Shown in pieces: positions 34,161-43,903 of a stretch of DNA of 64,000 nucleotides (position 1 is its first letter; every line of letters begins with the position of its first letter). This stretch comes from Selenomonas sp. TAMA-11512. GTDB lineage: Bacteria; Bacillota; Negativicutes; Selenomonadales; Selenomonadaceae. The stretch is from contig NZ_AP029018.1 in assembly GCF_037076525.1 (NCBI RefSeq), forward strand, positions 2,529,423 through 2,593,422, in the 5' to 3' direction. The translations under genes were made by a program, and so were the position numbers. A model generated the notes under the pieces. It was not told where the DNA came from, searched no databases, and worked only from the letters and a program-made list of their open reading frames with translations.

Positions 34161-34294
34161 CTGCGCTTGTTTAAAAGCGCAGCCGCTCGGAAGCGACTTG
34201 GCAGCAAGACATACGTTTCGTTCAAACCTTTTCAAGACCATAAAAGTGCAGCTGTCAAAGACGCATCATCTCTGACAGCTGCACTTATTTTTGT
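34161..34294. repeat. Hairpin repeat family, copy C; terminator
   Basis: Same unit as 26253-26367: CTGCGCTTGTTTAAAAGCGC, AAGCGACTTGGCAGC, a variable centre, then the hairpin GTGCAGCTGTCAAAGA...TCTGACAGCTGCAC. On the minus strand it would terminate the gene ending at 34380. Confidence 0.85.
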
Positions 34295-34379
34295 GTGCCC
34301 TTCCATAAATTCAATAGGAGCGCTATGTTCTTGTCCGCTCTCCAAGCTGCACTCCGACAATCCGGCGAAGAGCGTATCC

Positions 34380-35222
34380 TTACTTGTTGAGCATGTCGAT
34401 CTTGCGCTGCAGGAGCTCCAACAGCTGCAGGCGTTCCGCGGCATATCGGCGCAGCTCGTCGAGCGGCAGCTCCGCATAGGCGTGCTCCATGCGCACAGTG
34501 CCCGGTTCTCCGATGGCCGCCTGACTGACGACGCTCCGAATCGCGCCTGCCTGCAGGATGTCGATCGCACTGTCCGTATCGGCGGCAATCGCGCGCAGCT
34601 GCTCGACGGAAGGTGTTTCGGACTGCTCCCACTGCGCGTGCAGATCGTCCAGCAGGTATCTGCCGAGACTGCGGAGCACGGCGAACGCGGAGCGCAGGGA
34701 CGCCGTGCGCTTCCCGGCAATGATCTTGACATCGGGGCGCAGAGCTTCCTGACAAGGAGGCTTTTGCAGCAGACCGACGAACCGATCGACGCCGATGATG
34801 TAGGATGCGCCGGAGAGTATCTCTCGCAGCTCCTCTTCCCGGAGTTCCTCAAACGCCAGCGGAATGTAGTTCACCTGATCCATGCCGAGTGTGCGGCAGT
34901 AGTCCGCTAGCTCTTTCGGATAGGCGGAATAGTTGTTGAAGATATAGACGTCGCTCCCGTGGGGAATGCGCGATATGGCAAAGAAGAAGGTCGAATCGGG
35001 CTGCAGCTCCATGAGGAAGAGGCGCTCCTTCGGGATGATGTTCAACAGCTGCTCGTACTGGGTGCGCGCGCACAGATAGAGATCGGCGGTCTGCGCGTCG
35101 GTAATCTCGTCTGTCTGCCGGGTGATGATCGGAATGCGGTCACTCAAAAGGGCGTGCGCGATGTCTTGGATTTCCTCCGCAATCAGAGGGCTGCTGCCGA
35201 CAGCGGCGATTCTCACGTTCAT
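34380..35222 (-). CDS. Unrecognised regulator-like protein coupled to LysR
   Basis: A 280-residue soluble protein I cannot assign. The N-terminus (IAAVGSSPLIAEEIQDIA, then strands such as LYLCARTQYEQLL and VYIFNNYSAYPKEL) looks like a Rossmann- or PrpR-N-like sensor. The C-terminal part is helical (QLLELLQRKIDML), possibly dimerising. No HTH is evident. Its ATG overlaps the LysR stop (ATGA at 35219-35222), so the two are translationally coupled. A co-sensor for the lyase/anion-transporter operon is plausible. The gene at 54995 has a similar N-terminal style. Confidence 0.6.
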   Translation of the reverse strand: MNVRIAAVGSSPLIAEEIQDIAHALLSDRIPIITRQTDEITDAQTADLYLCARTQYEQLLNIIPKERLFLMELQPDSTFFFAISRIPHGSDVYIFNNYSAYPKELADYCRTLGMDQVNYIPLAFEELREEELREILSGASYIIGVDRFVGLLQKPPCQEALRPDVKIIAGKRTASLRSAFAVLRSLGRYLLDDLHAQWEQSETPSVEQLRAIAADTDSAIDILQAGAIRSVVSQAAIGEPGTVRMEHAYAELPLDELRRYAAERLQLLELLQRKIDMLNK

Positions 35223-36103
35223 GCTCTTCGCACTCCTTTCCTTGCCGTCTCTTCAAATGCCTGTGCCGCATGGGAGAGCAGCTTTTCCGCCTTGTATGCG
35301 AGGACGGGATGGAGGTAAACGGGCGGCGCAAGGGGGACGGCGCTGAGTTCGGTATCGCTCGTGATGAGGCATTCGGGCAGGATGGAGAGGCCCGCATCCG
35401 CGGCGACCAACGCTCGGAGCAGCTGCACCTGTGATACCTCCATGCTCACGGGCGGCATGCTGTCCGCGTCTTCAAAGTGCTTTACGAGAATTTGGCGAAA
35501 GAGGCAGTTCGTTTCCATGAGGATGAATGCCTCTTCTGTCAGGGATGTGAGTGTGACGGAGTTCATCCGGCACAGACGATGTCTGCGGGAGCAGCATACC
35601 ATGAGCTCCTCCTGCGGCAGAAGAAGACAGGAGAGACGCGCCTGCTCCTGTTCGGGCAAATCGAATACGAATGCGAAATCGAGCTTGTCCGCGTGCAGCA
35701 ACTCCAGCAGTTCCTTCACATTATTCTCGACGAGGCTGATGTTGATATTGGGATAGGCGGCGCGAAACTCCGCCATCAGGCTGCTTGTGGACGCGATCCC
35801 CGCGAGCGGGGTCACGCCGATCACGATATGACCGCGATTATGGGATTTCAAATCGTTGATTTCGTTGAGCGTCGTTGAGATCCCCTGCATGATATTCTGA
35901 ATGTGCCGGTAGAAGATCTTCCCTTCCGTCGTGAGCGCCACCTTGCGCTGGCTGCGGTCAAACAGCTGGATGCCGAGCTCTTCTTCGAGGCTGCGCACCG
36001 CGTTCGTGACGGCGGGCTGCGAGACGTACAGGCGCTCCGCCGCGCGCGTAAAGCTCGTCAGGTCGCTCACCATGAGAAAGTATTCAAGCTGCCGCAGTTC
36101 CAT
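35219..36103 (-). CDS. LysR-family regulator divergent to a lyase gene
   Basis: A 294-residue LysR regulator: winged helix with FTRAAERLYVSQPAVTNAVRSL near residues 17-38 and a standard substrate-binding domain. AGGTGG 8 bases upstream supports ATG 36103. It is divergent from the lyase at 36455 and translationally coupled to the 34380-35222 gene. It probably controls the lyase/DASS operon. Confidence 0.92.
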   Translation of the reverse strand: MELRQLEYFLMVSDLTSFTRAAERLYVSQPAVTNAVRSLEEELGIQLFDRSQRKVALTTEGKIFYRHIQNIMQGISTTLNEINDLKSHNRGHIVIGVTPLAGIASTSSLMAEFRAAYPNINISLVENNVKELLELLHADKLDFAFVFDLPEQEQARLSCLLLPQEELMVCCSRRHRLCRMNSVTLTSLTEEAFILMETNCLFRQILVKHFEDADSMPPVSMEVSQVQLLRALVAADAGLSILPECLITSDTELSAVPLAPPVYLHPVLAYKAEKLLSHAAQAFEETARKGVRRA

Positions 36104-36454
36104 ATATCCATCCACCTCGCCTTCCTGTTTCGCCCTTCATTTTATCACAGAATCGCCTGTTTGAAATCACATATCGGATAAGAAAAAGATATGGGTTCAT
36201 TCATCTGCGTTATCTTATAAACAGGCGTGCGCATACTTGATAAATCTCATACGTAAAGCTTATCGCATTTTGAAAAAAGGGCACGATTTTTGCCGTTTTT
36301 GCGGGAAATCGCATTTTCCGCATTATTCTTCGATAACGTGAGGATATTTCTCCTTTCTCCGGCTCCATGCTATGATGCAGACATCGAAGGCACGGTCATC
36401 CGATGCAAGTGCCGGTCATGAAAGCATTTCTCATTTGGGAAGGAGTTTTTTATT
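36104..36454. promoter_or_regulatory. Divergent control region, LysR / lyase
   Basis: The 351-bp gap holds an AT-rich stretch with an inverted CATATCGGATAAGAAAAAGATATG-like element (arms CATATC 36169-36174 and GATATG 36188-36193), a GCGGGAAAT/ATTTTCCGC inverted pair at 36301-36321, and a probable plus-strand -10 box TATGAT at 36370-36375. GGAAGGAG precedes the lyase start. No gene is seen. Confidence 0.5.
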
Positions 36455-37810
36455 ATGCCATCCACATCCATTGACAGCCAAATTCACGGGTGCCTGTTCA
36501 GCACCGATGAGATGCGCGAGATCTTCAACGATCTATCCCTCGCGCAGGCATGGGTCGACACGGAAGCGGCGCTTGCGCAGGCGCAGGGCGAACTCGGCAT
36601 CATTCCGAAGGACAAGGCGGACTACATCATCTCTCATACGGACGCGTCGAAGCTCGACATCCCCGCGATCGGCGAGGCGTATAAGAGCTCCATTACGATT
36701 GTGCCTCTCGTCAAGGCGTATCAGAAGTATCTGCTGCCGAGCGATGCGGGCGAATACCTCCACTGGGGTGCGACGAGCCAGGACATCGTCGATACGGGGC
36801 TCATCCTCCTGCAGAAGAAAGCGTACCATGTCATCCTGCGCGACATGAAGATCTGCCAAAAGCACTGCCTGCATCTCGCGAAGAAATGGCGCAAGCAGGC
36901 AATGTGCGGACGCACGCACGTCATCCACGCCGTCCCCATCACACTCGGCTACAAGATCGCCATCTGGGCGGATGAGCTCGGCCGTGACATTCAGCGTCTC
37001 GAGGAGATCGCCGATCGCGTCTTCGTCGGGCAACTCTCGGGAGCGGTCGGAACGCTCGCCTCGCTCAAGGAGACGGGCAAGGGGCTCGAGATGCAGAAGC
37101 GCATGATGGAGATTCTCCATCTGGGTGTACCGACCATCTCGTGGCATGTCGCGCGAGACTCGCAGGCGGAGTTCTCAAGCACGCTCGCCATTTGCGCCGG
37201 AACCCTCGCGCGCATTGCGCATGAGATCCTGACGCTGCAGCGCTCGGAGACGATGGAGCTCGAGGAGCCGTTCTTCATGGGCAAGATTGGATCGTCCACC
37301 ATGCCGCACAAGCGCAACCCGCAGGTAGTCGAGGGCATCATCGCCGTCTGCCGCAACGTCCGAAGCATCGCGCCCTCCATCGTCGAGGCGATGTTCTGCG
37401 AAAACGAGCGTGACTGGGGCTGCCTGCTCTCCGAGTGGGAAGCGATTCCGCGTCAGTGCCACCTGCTCGGGCAGGCTCTCGAGAAGTCCAAGGACGTGCT
37501 TGAAAATCTCATCGTCTATCCGGAGCACATGGAAGCGAACATCAAGAAGCTGCACGGTCTCATCATGAGCGAATGCGTCATGATGCACCTCGCGCCGCGC
37601 ATGGGACGTCTCACCGCACATGAAGTCGTCTACGAGGATTCGATGAAGGCATACGAAGAAGAGACGTATCTCGGCGCCGTTCTGAAGCAGGATCCGCGCG
37701 TGACCGAAGTCTTCTCGCCGGAAGAGATTGATCGGATGATGGATCCGCACAGCTACATCGGCTATGCGCCCGAGTTTGTCGACCGCGTGTTGGAGAAATA
37801 CGACGCCTGA
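36455..37810 (+). CDS. Fumarase/aspartase-superfamily lyase, locus 1
   Basis: A 451-residue protein of the adenylosuccinate lyase/argininosuccinate lyase/carboxymuconate cycloisomerase group. Motifs: EYLHWGATSQDIVDT near residue 100, CGRTHVIHAVPIT near 150, and the superfamily signature GSSTMPHKRNP near 280. Enzymes of this fold eliminate fumarate from N- or C-substituted succinates. No purine genes are nearby and a paralogue occurs at 48069, so housekeeping PurB is unlikely. The DASS transporter follows directly, suggesting import of a dicarboxylate-type substrate or export of product. Confidence 0.85.
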   Translation: MPSTSIDSQIHGCLFSTDEMREIFNDLSLAQAWVDTEAALAQAQGELGIIPKDKADYIISHTDASKLDIPAIGEAYKSSITIVPLVKAYQKYLLPSDAGEYLHWGATSQDIVDTGLILLQKKAYHVILRDMKICQKHCLHLAKKWRKQAMCGRTHVIHAVPITLGYKIAIWADELGRDIQRLEEIADRVFVGQLSGAVGTLASLKETGKGLEMQKRMMEILHLGVPTISWHVARDSQAEFSSTLAICAGTLARIAHEILTLQRSETMELEEPFFMGKIGSSTMPHKRNPQVVEGIIAVCRNVRSIAPSIVEAMFCENERDWGCLLSEWEAIPRQCHLLGQALEKSKDVLENLIVYPEHMEANIKKLHGLIMSECVMMHLAPRMGRLTAHEVVYEDSMKAYEEETYLGAVLKQDPRVTEVFSPEEIDRMMDPHSYIGYAPEFVDRVLEKYDA

Positions 37811-37890
37811 TTGTCGATCTTTTTGATGTGAGAGCCCGGCGCAGTAAAGGTCGGACTCTTATCAAAGAAATTATCTGTGAGGTGAATAAA

Positions 37891-39300
37891 ATGGATACTC
37901 GGCACAGGAAACTCCTTGCCGTTCTGCTCGTCCTGCTCATTCTCTGGTTCCTGCCGATTCCGGAGGGACTGACTCCGGCGGCATGGCACACCTTTGCCAT
38001 CTTTGCCGCGACCATCCTGGGCTTTATCCTGCAGCCCATCCCCATCGGCGCGATGGGATTCATCGGCGTAACCGCCGCGGCGCTCACGGGAACGCTTTCC
38101 GTAGGGGAGGCGATCTCCGGCTACGGGAATTCCACGATCTGGCTCATCATCTGCGCATTCCTGCTCTCGCGCGGTTTCATTAAGAGCGGGCTCGGCAGAC
38201 GCATCGCCTTCCTGATCATCCAAAAGATCGGACGCTCGTCGCTGACGCTCGGCTATGCCATCACGGCGAGCGACTTCATCATCTCCCCCGCGACCCCGTC
38301 CAGCACGGCGCGCGCCGGCGGCATTGTCTTCCCGATCATCAAAAGCCTGTCGAGCGCACTCGGCTCGGAACCGGGTGAGACCGCGCGCAAATTCGGTGCG
38401 TACATCATGCAGATCGAGTATCAGGCGAATGCCATCACCTGCGCCATGTTCATGACGGCAATGGCGGGAAACCCGCTCTCGGTCGAGCTCGCGGCAAAAG
38501 CGACGGATACGCAGATCACGTGGAGCGGCTGGGCGATTGCCGCCATCGTCCCCGGACTCATCTCCCTCATCGTCATGCCCTATCTGCTCTACAAGCTCTT
38601 CCCTCCCGAGATCGAAGAAATGCCGCTCGCGAAGCAGATGGCGACGGACGAGCTCGAAAAAATGGGAGCCATGTCAGCCGTGGAAAAGATCGTCTCCTTT
38701 GTGTTCTGCGGGGCTCTCCTCCTCTGGGCGACCTCCGAGATCCACCACATCGGCGCAACGACTGTCGGCATGCTCGCTGTCGTCGTCATGATCCTCACAG
38801 AGGTTCTGACATGGGATGATGTGCTGAACGAAAAGGGCGCATGGAACACGATGTTCTGGATGGGCTCACTGATTGCGCTTGCCTCGGCGCTTTCCAAGAG
38901 CGGCTTTATCAAATACGTGGCGGAGGGCGCGGGCAGCGCGATCGAATCCGCCGGCATCAGCTGGACGCTCGCGTTCGTTCTGCTCATCCTGATCTACGTG
39001 TACTCGCACTATGGGTTTGCAAGCGTGTCGGCGCATATCGGCGCCATGTACGCCGCATTCCTGACCGTCGCCATCGCCGTCGGCACGTCTCCCATGCTCG
39101 CCGCCATCGCATTCGCCGCCATGTCCAATATCATGATACCGCTCACGCATTACGGCGGCGGCGCGGCGCCCATCCTCTACGGGGCGGGGTATGTCCCTCA
39201 AAACGACTGGTGGCGACTCGGCTTCATCATCACCACCGTCAACGTCGCCATCTGGCTCATCCTCGGCGGCGCATGGTGGAAGGTCATCGGTCTTTGGTAG
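37891..39300 (+). CDS. DASS-family (SLC13) anion:sodium symporter
   Basis: A 469-residue membrane protein with about 12 segments. The ISPATPSSTARAGGI region (near 130) and GAYIMQIEYQANAITCAMF fit the divalent anion:Na+ symporter family, which moves succinate, fumarate, malate, citrate or tartrate. GAGGTGA supports ATG 37891. It lies 80 bases after the lyase and is followed by a terminator. Confidence 0.92.
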   Translation: MDTRHRKLLAVLLVLLILWFLPIPEGLTPAAWHTFAIFAATILGFILQPIPIGAMGFIGVTAAALTGTLSVGEAISGYGNSTIWLIICAFLLSRGFIKSGLGRRIAFLIIQKIGRSSLTLGYAITASDFIISPATPSSTARAGGIVFPIIKSLSSALGSEPGETARKFGAYIMQIEYQANAITCAMFMTAMAGNPLSVELAAKATDTQITWSGWAIAAIVPGLISLIVMPYLLYKLFPPEIEEMPLAKQMATDELEKMGAMSAVEKIVSFVFCGALLLWATSEIHHIGATTVGMLAVVVMILTEVLTWDDVLNEKGAWNTMFWMGSLIALASALSKSGFIKYVAEGAGSAIESAGISWTLAFVLLILIYVYSHYGFASVSAHIGAMYAAFLTVAIAVGTSPMLAAIAFAAMSNIMIPLTHYGGGAAPILYGAGYVPQNDWWRLGFIITTVNVAIWLILGGAWWKVIGLW

Positions 39301-39341
39301 ACTGTTCGTGTTCAGCAGACTCGTTCATACAGGAAGAATTC

Positions 39342-39381
39342 GGCAGTTCCGCGTGTTTTGTATGCGCGGGGCTGCCTTTTT
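39342..39381 (+). terminator. Terminator of lyase/DASS operon
   Basis: GGCAGTTCCGCG (39342-39353) with CGCGGGGCTGCC (39365-39376), two mismatches, then TTTTT. The remaining gap up to 39481 shows nothing else. Confidence 0.75.
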
Positions 39382-39481
39382 CTATGCCGTTGATTATATG
39401 CGCGGACATAAAAAGCGCGCGCTGTGCACCGCGTACCCGTCCATGGCGGCAGGCATCACGCTTCGTCTCTCTCACGCATAG

Positions 39482-39525
39482 AAAAAGCCGCGCGCGAATC
39501 CCCTCGTGCACGGCTTTCCCCTTAA
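39482..39525 (-). terminator. Terminator of GNAT gene
   Basis: Minus strand: GGGGAAAGCCG, a loop, then CGGCTTTTTC; it lies 10-50 bases after the stop at 39536. Confidence 0.7.
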
Positions 39526-39535
39526 AAATTGCCGA

Positions 39536-39826
39536 TTATTCCTTCGCCGCAACGGCTGCCGCATCTTCCGGATGCTTTTTGAAATACGCTTCGACGAATG
39601 AGCAGACGGGGACGATCCTATAGTCGCCCGCCTTCGCGTCGGCGATCGCCGCGCGGACAAGTGCGGAGGCGATGCCTTGCCCTTTGAACGCATCCTCCGT
39701 CCCCGTATGATCGATGAAGATTTTTCCCTCTTCCCTGCGGTATGTCATCTCTCCCGCGCGCGCGCCGTTTTCGCCGTACGCCTCATATCTGCCCCGATCG
39801 CCTGTTTCGCTCCACTTGATGTCCAT
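39536..39826 (-). CDS. Small GNAT-like N-acetyltransferase
   Basis: A 96-residue protein of the short GNAT type (COG2388-like), with the acetyl-CoA loop KGQGIASALVRAAI near residue 50 and VPVCSFVEAYFKKHPE at the C-terminus. GGGAGG precedes ATG 39826; a longer frame to 40021 has no supporting site. Substrate unknown. Confidence 0.88.
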   Translation of the reverse strand: MDIKWSETGDRGRYEAYGENGARAGEMTYRREEGKIFIDHTGTEDAFKGQGIASALVRAAIADAKAGDYRIVPVCSFVEAYFKKHPEDAAAVAAKE

Positions 39827-40180
39827 GCGATTGCCTCCCTTTCCACGCGAATGTCCCTCGCAAGGAGCGGCTGGCCGTCTCAAACATCCCGCCGCCATCC
39901 TGCATGGGAACGCTCCCATCCCGACTATATAGGCATCCTTGCGCCCATTATACCGAGCGTTTTTCGTCTTTGCAAGGACAAATGATACAGCCGAAGCGAT
40001 GACATCTCGGGTGACAGCCAAAGCACTTTGCAGGGAAAATATAAGACGCGCTACCGGAGCCCGCAGACAAACCTGGATAAAAACGTCCGCAAAGAGCGGG
40101 CAAACTGTCTACCACAATTTGCCTCCGTATGCTATAATGGGAACACTGATCGCTCGCGCCCGGAGGAAATATTCTGCACC

Positions 40181-41560
40181 ATGGTGAAAAACGCCCACTC
40201 CGTGGACATGCTCCACGGCTCCATCCTGAAAAAACTCATCGCGCTCGCCATCCCCATCATCCTCGCCAGCATCCTGCAGCAGCTCTTCAATATGACGGAT
40301 ACTCTGATGGCCGGAAAATTCGTCTCCGCCGAGGCGCTCGCCGCCGTCGGCAACAACATTCCCGTCATCGGCATGTTCATCAATCTGCTTGTCGGGCTGT
40401 CCATCGGTGCGAATGTTCTCATCGCGCGTCATATCGCGCTCAAGCAGGAGTCGGACGCCTCAACCGCCGTGCATGCAGCCATGGGGCTTGCTCTCGCGGC
40501 AGGCTTTTTCTTATCGGTTCTGGGTCTCCTTCTCACCGAGCCCATCCTCGACCTCATCTCCGTACCGCCCGAGGTCATGCCCGATGCCGCCACGTACCTG
40601 CGCGTCTACTTTCTCGGCATGCCCGCCCTGACTATCTACAATTTCGGCAGCGCCCTTCTGCGCGCCGACGGCGACTCGCAGCGTCCCGTCTACGCGCTCC
40701 TCATCTCGAACGCGTTCAACATCGTTCTGGACTACGTCGCTGTCGTCGTCTTTGATTTCGGCATCTTGGGCCTTGCCGCGGCTACCGCGGGGGCCGCCTG
40801 GATCAATGCCCTTTACATCACTTGGATTCTCCGGTGTGAGACGGGCTTCCTCCACTTCTCATGGTCTGAGGCCTCCCTATCCTCCAAGCCGATTCGGTCG
40901 ATTGCCGCCATCGGCGCTCCGGCGGGCCTGCAGGGGATCGTATTCTCCATCTCCAACATCGTCGTACAGTCCGCCATCAATCAGTACGGACGCGACGCGA
41001 TTGCCGGCGTATCAGCGGCGACCGTCTTCGAGTACTTTGCCTACTTCGTCGTATTCGGGATCGCGCAGGCAGCCGTCACATTTACAAGTCAGAACTTCGC
41101 GGCGTGCCACTACGCACGCTGCAAGCGGATCTTTCGTCTCTCGATGCTCTCCGCCGCTGTGGGCGCTTTGATTCTGTCGGCTCTTTTCACCGCTTATCGT
41201 GAACCGCTCATCTCCCTCTTCTCGAGCTCGCCCGAGGTCTATCACTACGCCGAGCTGCGCATATTCGCCATCGTGATGCTGGAGCCCCTGACCGCCCTGT
41301 ACGATGTCCCGGCGGCCTGTATGCGCGGCATGGGCGTCTCGCTTCTGCCCGCGCTCGAGACTCTGTTCGGCGCGTGCATACTGCGTCTTATCTATATATT
41401 TTATTTCTTCGACCCGTCGGCCGATTTTCTGTTCCTCATGCTCCTCTACCCCGTCACATGGATCATCACGGGCTCCATCCTCACAGGCACCTACTTCTAC
41501 GTCCGGAGAGAGCTCTTCCCAACGATGCGGAATCGGGCCGCCTTCATGCACGACGAATAA
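40181..41560 (+). CDS. MATE-family multidrug/organic cation exporter
   Basis: A 459-residue membrane protein with 12 predicted segments in two similar halves. The N-terminus IPIILASILQQLFNMTDTLMAGKF is typical of MATE Na+/H+-coupled efflux pumps. The start is uncertain: ATG 40181 is 14 bases from GGAGG at 40162-40166, rather far, but homology begins there. It precedes the menaquinone genes by 120 bases and is not obviously part of them. Confidence 0.9.
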   Translation: MVKNAHSVDMLHGSILKKLIALAIPIILASILQQLFNMTDTLMAGKFVSAEALAAVGNNIPVIGMFINLLVGLSIGANVLIARHIALKQESDASTAVHAAMGLALAAGFFLSVLGLLLTEPILDLISVPPEVMPDAATYLRVYFLGMPALTIYNFGSALLRADGDSQRPVYALLISNAFNIVLDYVAVVVFDFGILGLAAATAGAAWINALYITWILRCETGFLHFSWSEASLSSKPIRSIAAIGAPAGLQGIVFSISNIVVQSAINQYGRDAIAGVSAATVFEYFAYFVVFGIAQAAVTFTSQNFAACHYARCKRIFRLSMLSAAVGALILSALFTAYREPLISLFSSSPEVYHYAELRIFAIVMLEPLTALYDVPAACMRGMGVSLLPALETLFGACILRLIYIFYFFDPSADFLFLMLLYPVTWIITGSILTGTYFYVRRELFPTMRNRAAFMHDE

Positions 41561-41680
41561 ACGCCTTTATCGCTGGAAAGAACCTCCGTACTCCTGCAAG
41601 ATATACATCTCTTCGGTATCATGAACGGTATCATCCGACTCCGATACCGCACACGACTCTTTCGGAAAGAAGTGAACTCT

Positions 41681-42790
41681 TTGTCCATCGATATCACACC
41701 GCGCGGCTATCAAGACATAGCCCGAAAAATAGAAAACGGCGAACGTCTGACGAAGGATGACGGGCTCCGCCTCTTCGCCTGTCCCGACCTCGCCTGGCTG
41801 GGAGCGATGGCGGATGCCGTCCGGCGTGAGAAATGCGGCGACATTGTCTACTACAACGTCAACTGCCACGTCAACCTCACGAACATCTGCAAGGCGCACT
41901 GCAAGTTCTGCGCCTTCGGGCGCGATGCGGAGGACAAGGGCAGCTACGCGATGAGTGTCGAGGACGCGATCGCCGTCGTCGAGGACGCGAAAAAAGACCC
42001 GCACCTGGCGGGTCTTCATGTCGTCAGCGGCCTGCATCCCGATTGGTCCTTTGAAGACTACGAGGGTCGTCTCGCCGCGCTCCACGAACGCTTCCCCGAT
42101 CTCTATCTGAAGGGCTTCACGGGCGTCGAGCTCACGCATTTCGCGAAGATCTCGAACCGCACCGTCACCGAAGTCCTCCAACGCCTGCAGAAAGCGGGGC
42201 TCAAGGCCATTGCCGGCGGCGGCGCGGAGATCCTTTCCGACCGCGTCCGCGGCATCCTCTGCCCGGACAAAGCGACGTCGGGAGAGTGGCTCGAGGCGGC
42301 GAGGGCCGCGCACAAGCTCGGCATCCCGTCGAATGCCTCCATGCTCTACGGCCACATCGAGACGATCGAGGAGCGCGTCGACCATCTCCTTTCCCTGCGC
42401 GAGCTGCAGGATGAGACCGGCGGCTTCATGACATTCATCTGCTTCCCGTTCCTCCCCGCGAATACCCCTCTCGCCAAGGAGCGCAACCTAACGCAGACCT
42501 CGATGTGGGACGATCTCCGGACGATGGCTGTCAGTCGGCTCATGCTCGACAACTTCAAGAACATCAAGGCATACTGGGTCATGCTGACCGTCCCCGTCGC
42601 GCAGATTGCGCTCTCCTTCGGCGCGAACGACATCGACGGCACGGTCCACAAGGAGACCATCATGCACGATGCGGGTGCGACGAGCCCCAAGGCGCTCACC
42701 GAGAATAAGATCATACGCATTATCAAGGAAGCGGGCCGCATCCCCGCCGCCGTCGACGCGCACATGAACATCATCGAGATGATAGAGTGA
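41681..42790 (+). CDS. mqnE: Aminofutalosine synthase (MqnE-like), paralogue 1
   Basis: A 369-residue radical SAM enzyme. MqnE joins 3-[(1-carboxyvinyl)oxy]benzoate to SAM to form aminodeoxyfutalosine for menaquinone. The 4Fe-4S motif is CKAHCKFC near residue 72, with GGGAEIL near 190 and SMLYGHIETIEERVDHLL near 235, as in MqnE. I prefer TTG 41681 with GGAAAGAAGTGA upstream; an ATG at 41621 lacks a site. Another MqnE-like gene follows 9 bases downstream. Confidence 0.82.
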   Translation: MSIDITPRGYQDIARKIENGERLTKDDGLRLFACPDLAWLGAMADAVRREKCGDIVYYNVNCHVNLTNICKAHCKFCAFGRDAEDKGSYAMSVEDAIAVVEDAKKDPHLAGLHVVSGLHPDWSFEDYEGRLAALHERFPDLYLKGFTGVELTHFAKISNRTVTEVLQRLQKAGLKAIAGGGAEILSDRVRGILCPDKATSGEWLEAARAAHKLGIPSNASMLYGHIETIEERVDHLLSLRELQDETGGFMTFICFPFLPANTPLAKERNLTQTSMWDDLRTMAVSRLMLDNFKNIKAYWVMLTVPVAQIALSFGANDIDGTVHKETIMHDAGATSPKALTENKIIRIIKEAGRIPAAVDAHMNIIEMIE

Positions 42791-42799
42791 GGAGACGCC

Positions 42800-43903
42800 A
42801 TGACAAACGCAATCGAAACCGCCCGTAAAAAGGCGGAGGCAGGCGACCGTCTGACACTCTCCGACGCCCTCGCGCTCTACGAGGACGACGATCTCCTCTT
42901 CCTCGCCTCCTGCGCCCGCCGCGCCAAGGAGAAGAAGAGCGGCAAGGACGTCTACTACAACGTCAACCGCCACATCAACCTCACGAACATCTGCCGCGCC
43001 AACTGCCCGCTCTGCGCCTTTCAGGTCAAAGAGGGAGACAAGCGCGGCTTCAAGCTCGAGCTCGACGCCGTCCAAAAATCGCTTGACGAGGCGAAGAATA
43101 TCCGGAACCTCGACGAGATACATATCGTCTCCGCCCTCCACCCGGACGCCCCGTTTTCCTACTACCTCGAGGTCGTACAGCGGGCGAAGGCGACCCTTCC
43201 CCATGCGGACATCAAGGCGTTCACGCCCGTTGAGATCGTCCACTTCGCCGAGATGACCGGCACATCCGTCGAGGACGTCCTCCGCACACTCAAGGACGCG
43301 GGCCTTTCCTCGCTTCCCGGCGGCGGCGCGGAGATCCTAGACGACCGCGTCCGAGAGATTATCTGCCCGAAGAAGGCGACGACGGCGCAGTGGATTGAGA
43401 CCATCAAGACCGCGCACCGGCTCGGCATCCGCACGAACGCGACCATGATGTACGGCCACATCGAGACGATCGAGCAACGCATGGAGCACCTCCTGACGCT
43501 GCGCACCATACAGGACGAGACAGGCGGCTTCCAGGCCTTCGTCTCCTTCCCCTTCCACCCGGCGCATACCGAGCTTGCCGACCTCCGTGACGTGCGGCGC
43601 GTCGGCTCGCACGAAGACCTCAAGATGATCGCGCTCTCCCGTCTCATCCTCGACAACATCGATCACATCAAGGCGTTCTGGATCATGCTCACGATGCCGA
43701 TTGCGCAGCTCGCCCTCGGCTTCGGCGCCGACGACCTCGACGGCACGATCGGCGAGGAGAAGATCATCCACGCGGCGGGGGCAAAGACAGCGTCCGGCAT
43801 CACGCGGACGAAGCTCGAGGCCCTCATCCGCGAGACCGGCTATACACCCGTCATGCGCGATACGTTTTACCATGCGAAGGAGGCGGCACCGTGCAGCGAC
43901 TGA
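42800..43903 (+). CDS. mqnE: Aminofutalosine synthase (MqnE-like), paralogue 2
   Basis: A 367-residue radical SAM protein, clearly paralogous to the preceding one: NRHINLTNICRANCPLCAF carries the CxxxCxxC cluster motif, followed by LHPDAPFSYYLE, GGGAEILDDRV and TMMYGHIETIEQRMEHLL. GAGGAGACGCC precedes ATG 42800. It overlaps mqnC by 13 bases. Two MqnE-type genes side by side may have split roles (for example different acceptors), or one may be redundant. Confidence 0.82.
   Translation: MTNAIETARKKAEAGDRLTLSDALALYEDDDLLFLASCARRAKEKKSGKDVYYNVNRHINLTNICRANCPLCAFQVKEGDKRGFKLELDAVQKSLDEAKNIRNLDEIHIVSALHPDAPFSYYLEVVQRAKATLPHADIKAFTPVEIVHFAEMTGTSVEDVLRTLKDAGLSSLPGGGAEILDDRVREIICPKKATTAQWIETIKTAHRLGIRTNATMMYGHIETIEQRMEHLLTLRTIQDETGGFQAFVSFPFHPAHTELADLRDVRRVGSHEDLKMIALSRLILDNIDHIKAFWIMLTMPIAQLALGFGADDLDGTIGEEKIIHAAGAKTASGITRTKLEALIRETGYTPVMRDTFYHAKEAAPCSD

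Noticed and set aside
36455..37810. Annotation of the lyase as adenylosuccinate lyase PurB
   Set aside because: The fold fits, but there is no purine context, a paralogue exists nearby, and both lie with anion carriers; the specific name is not supported.
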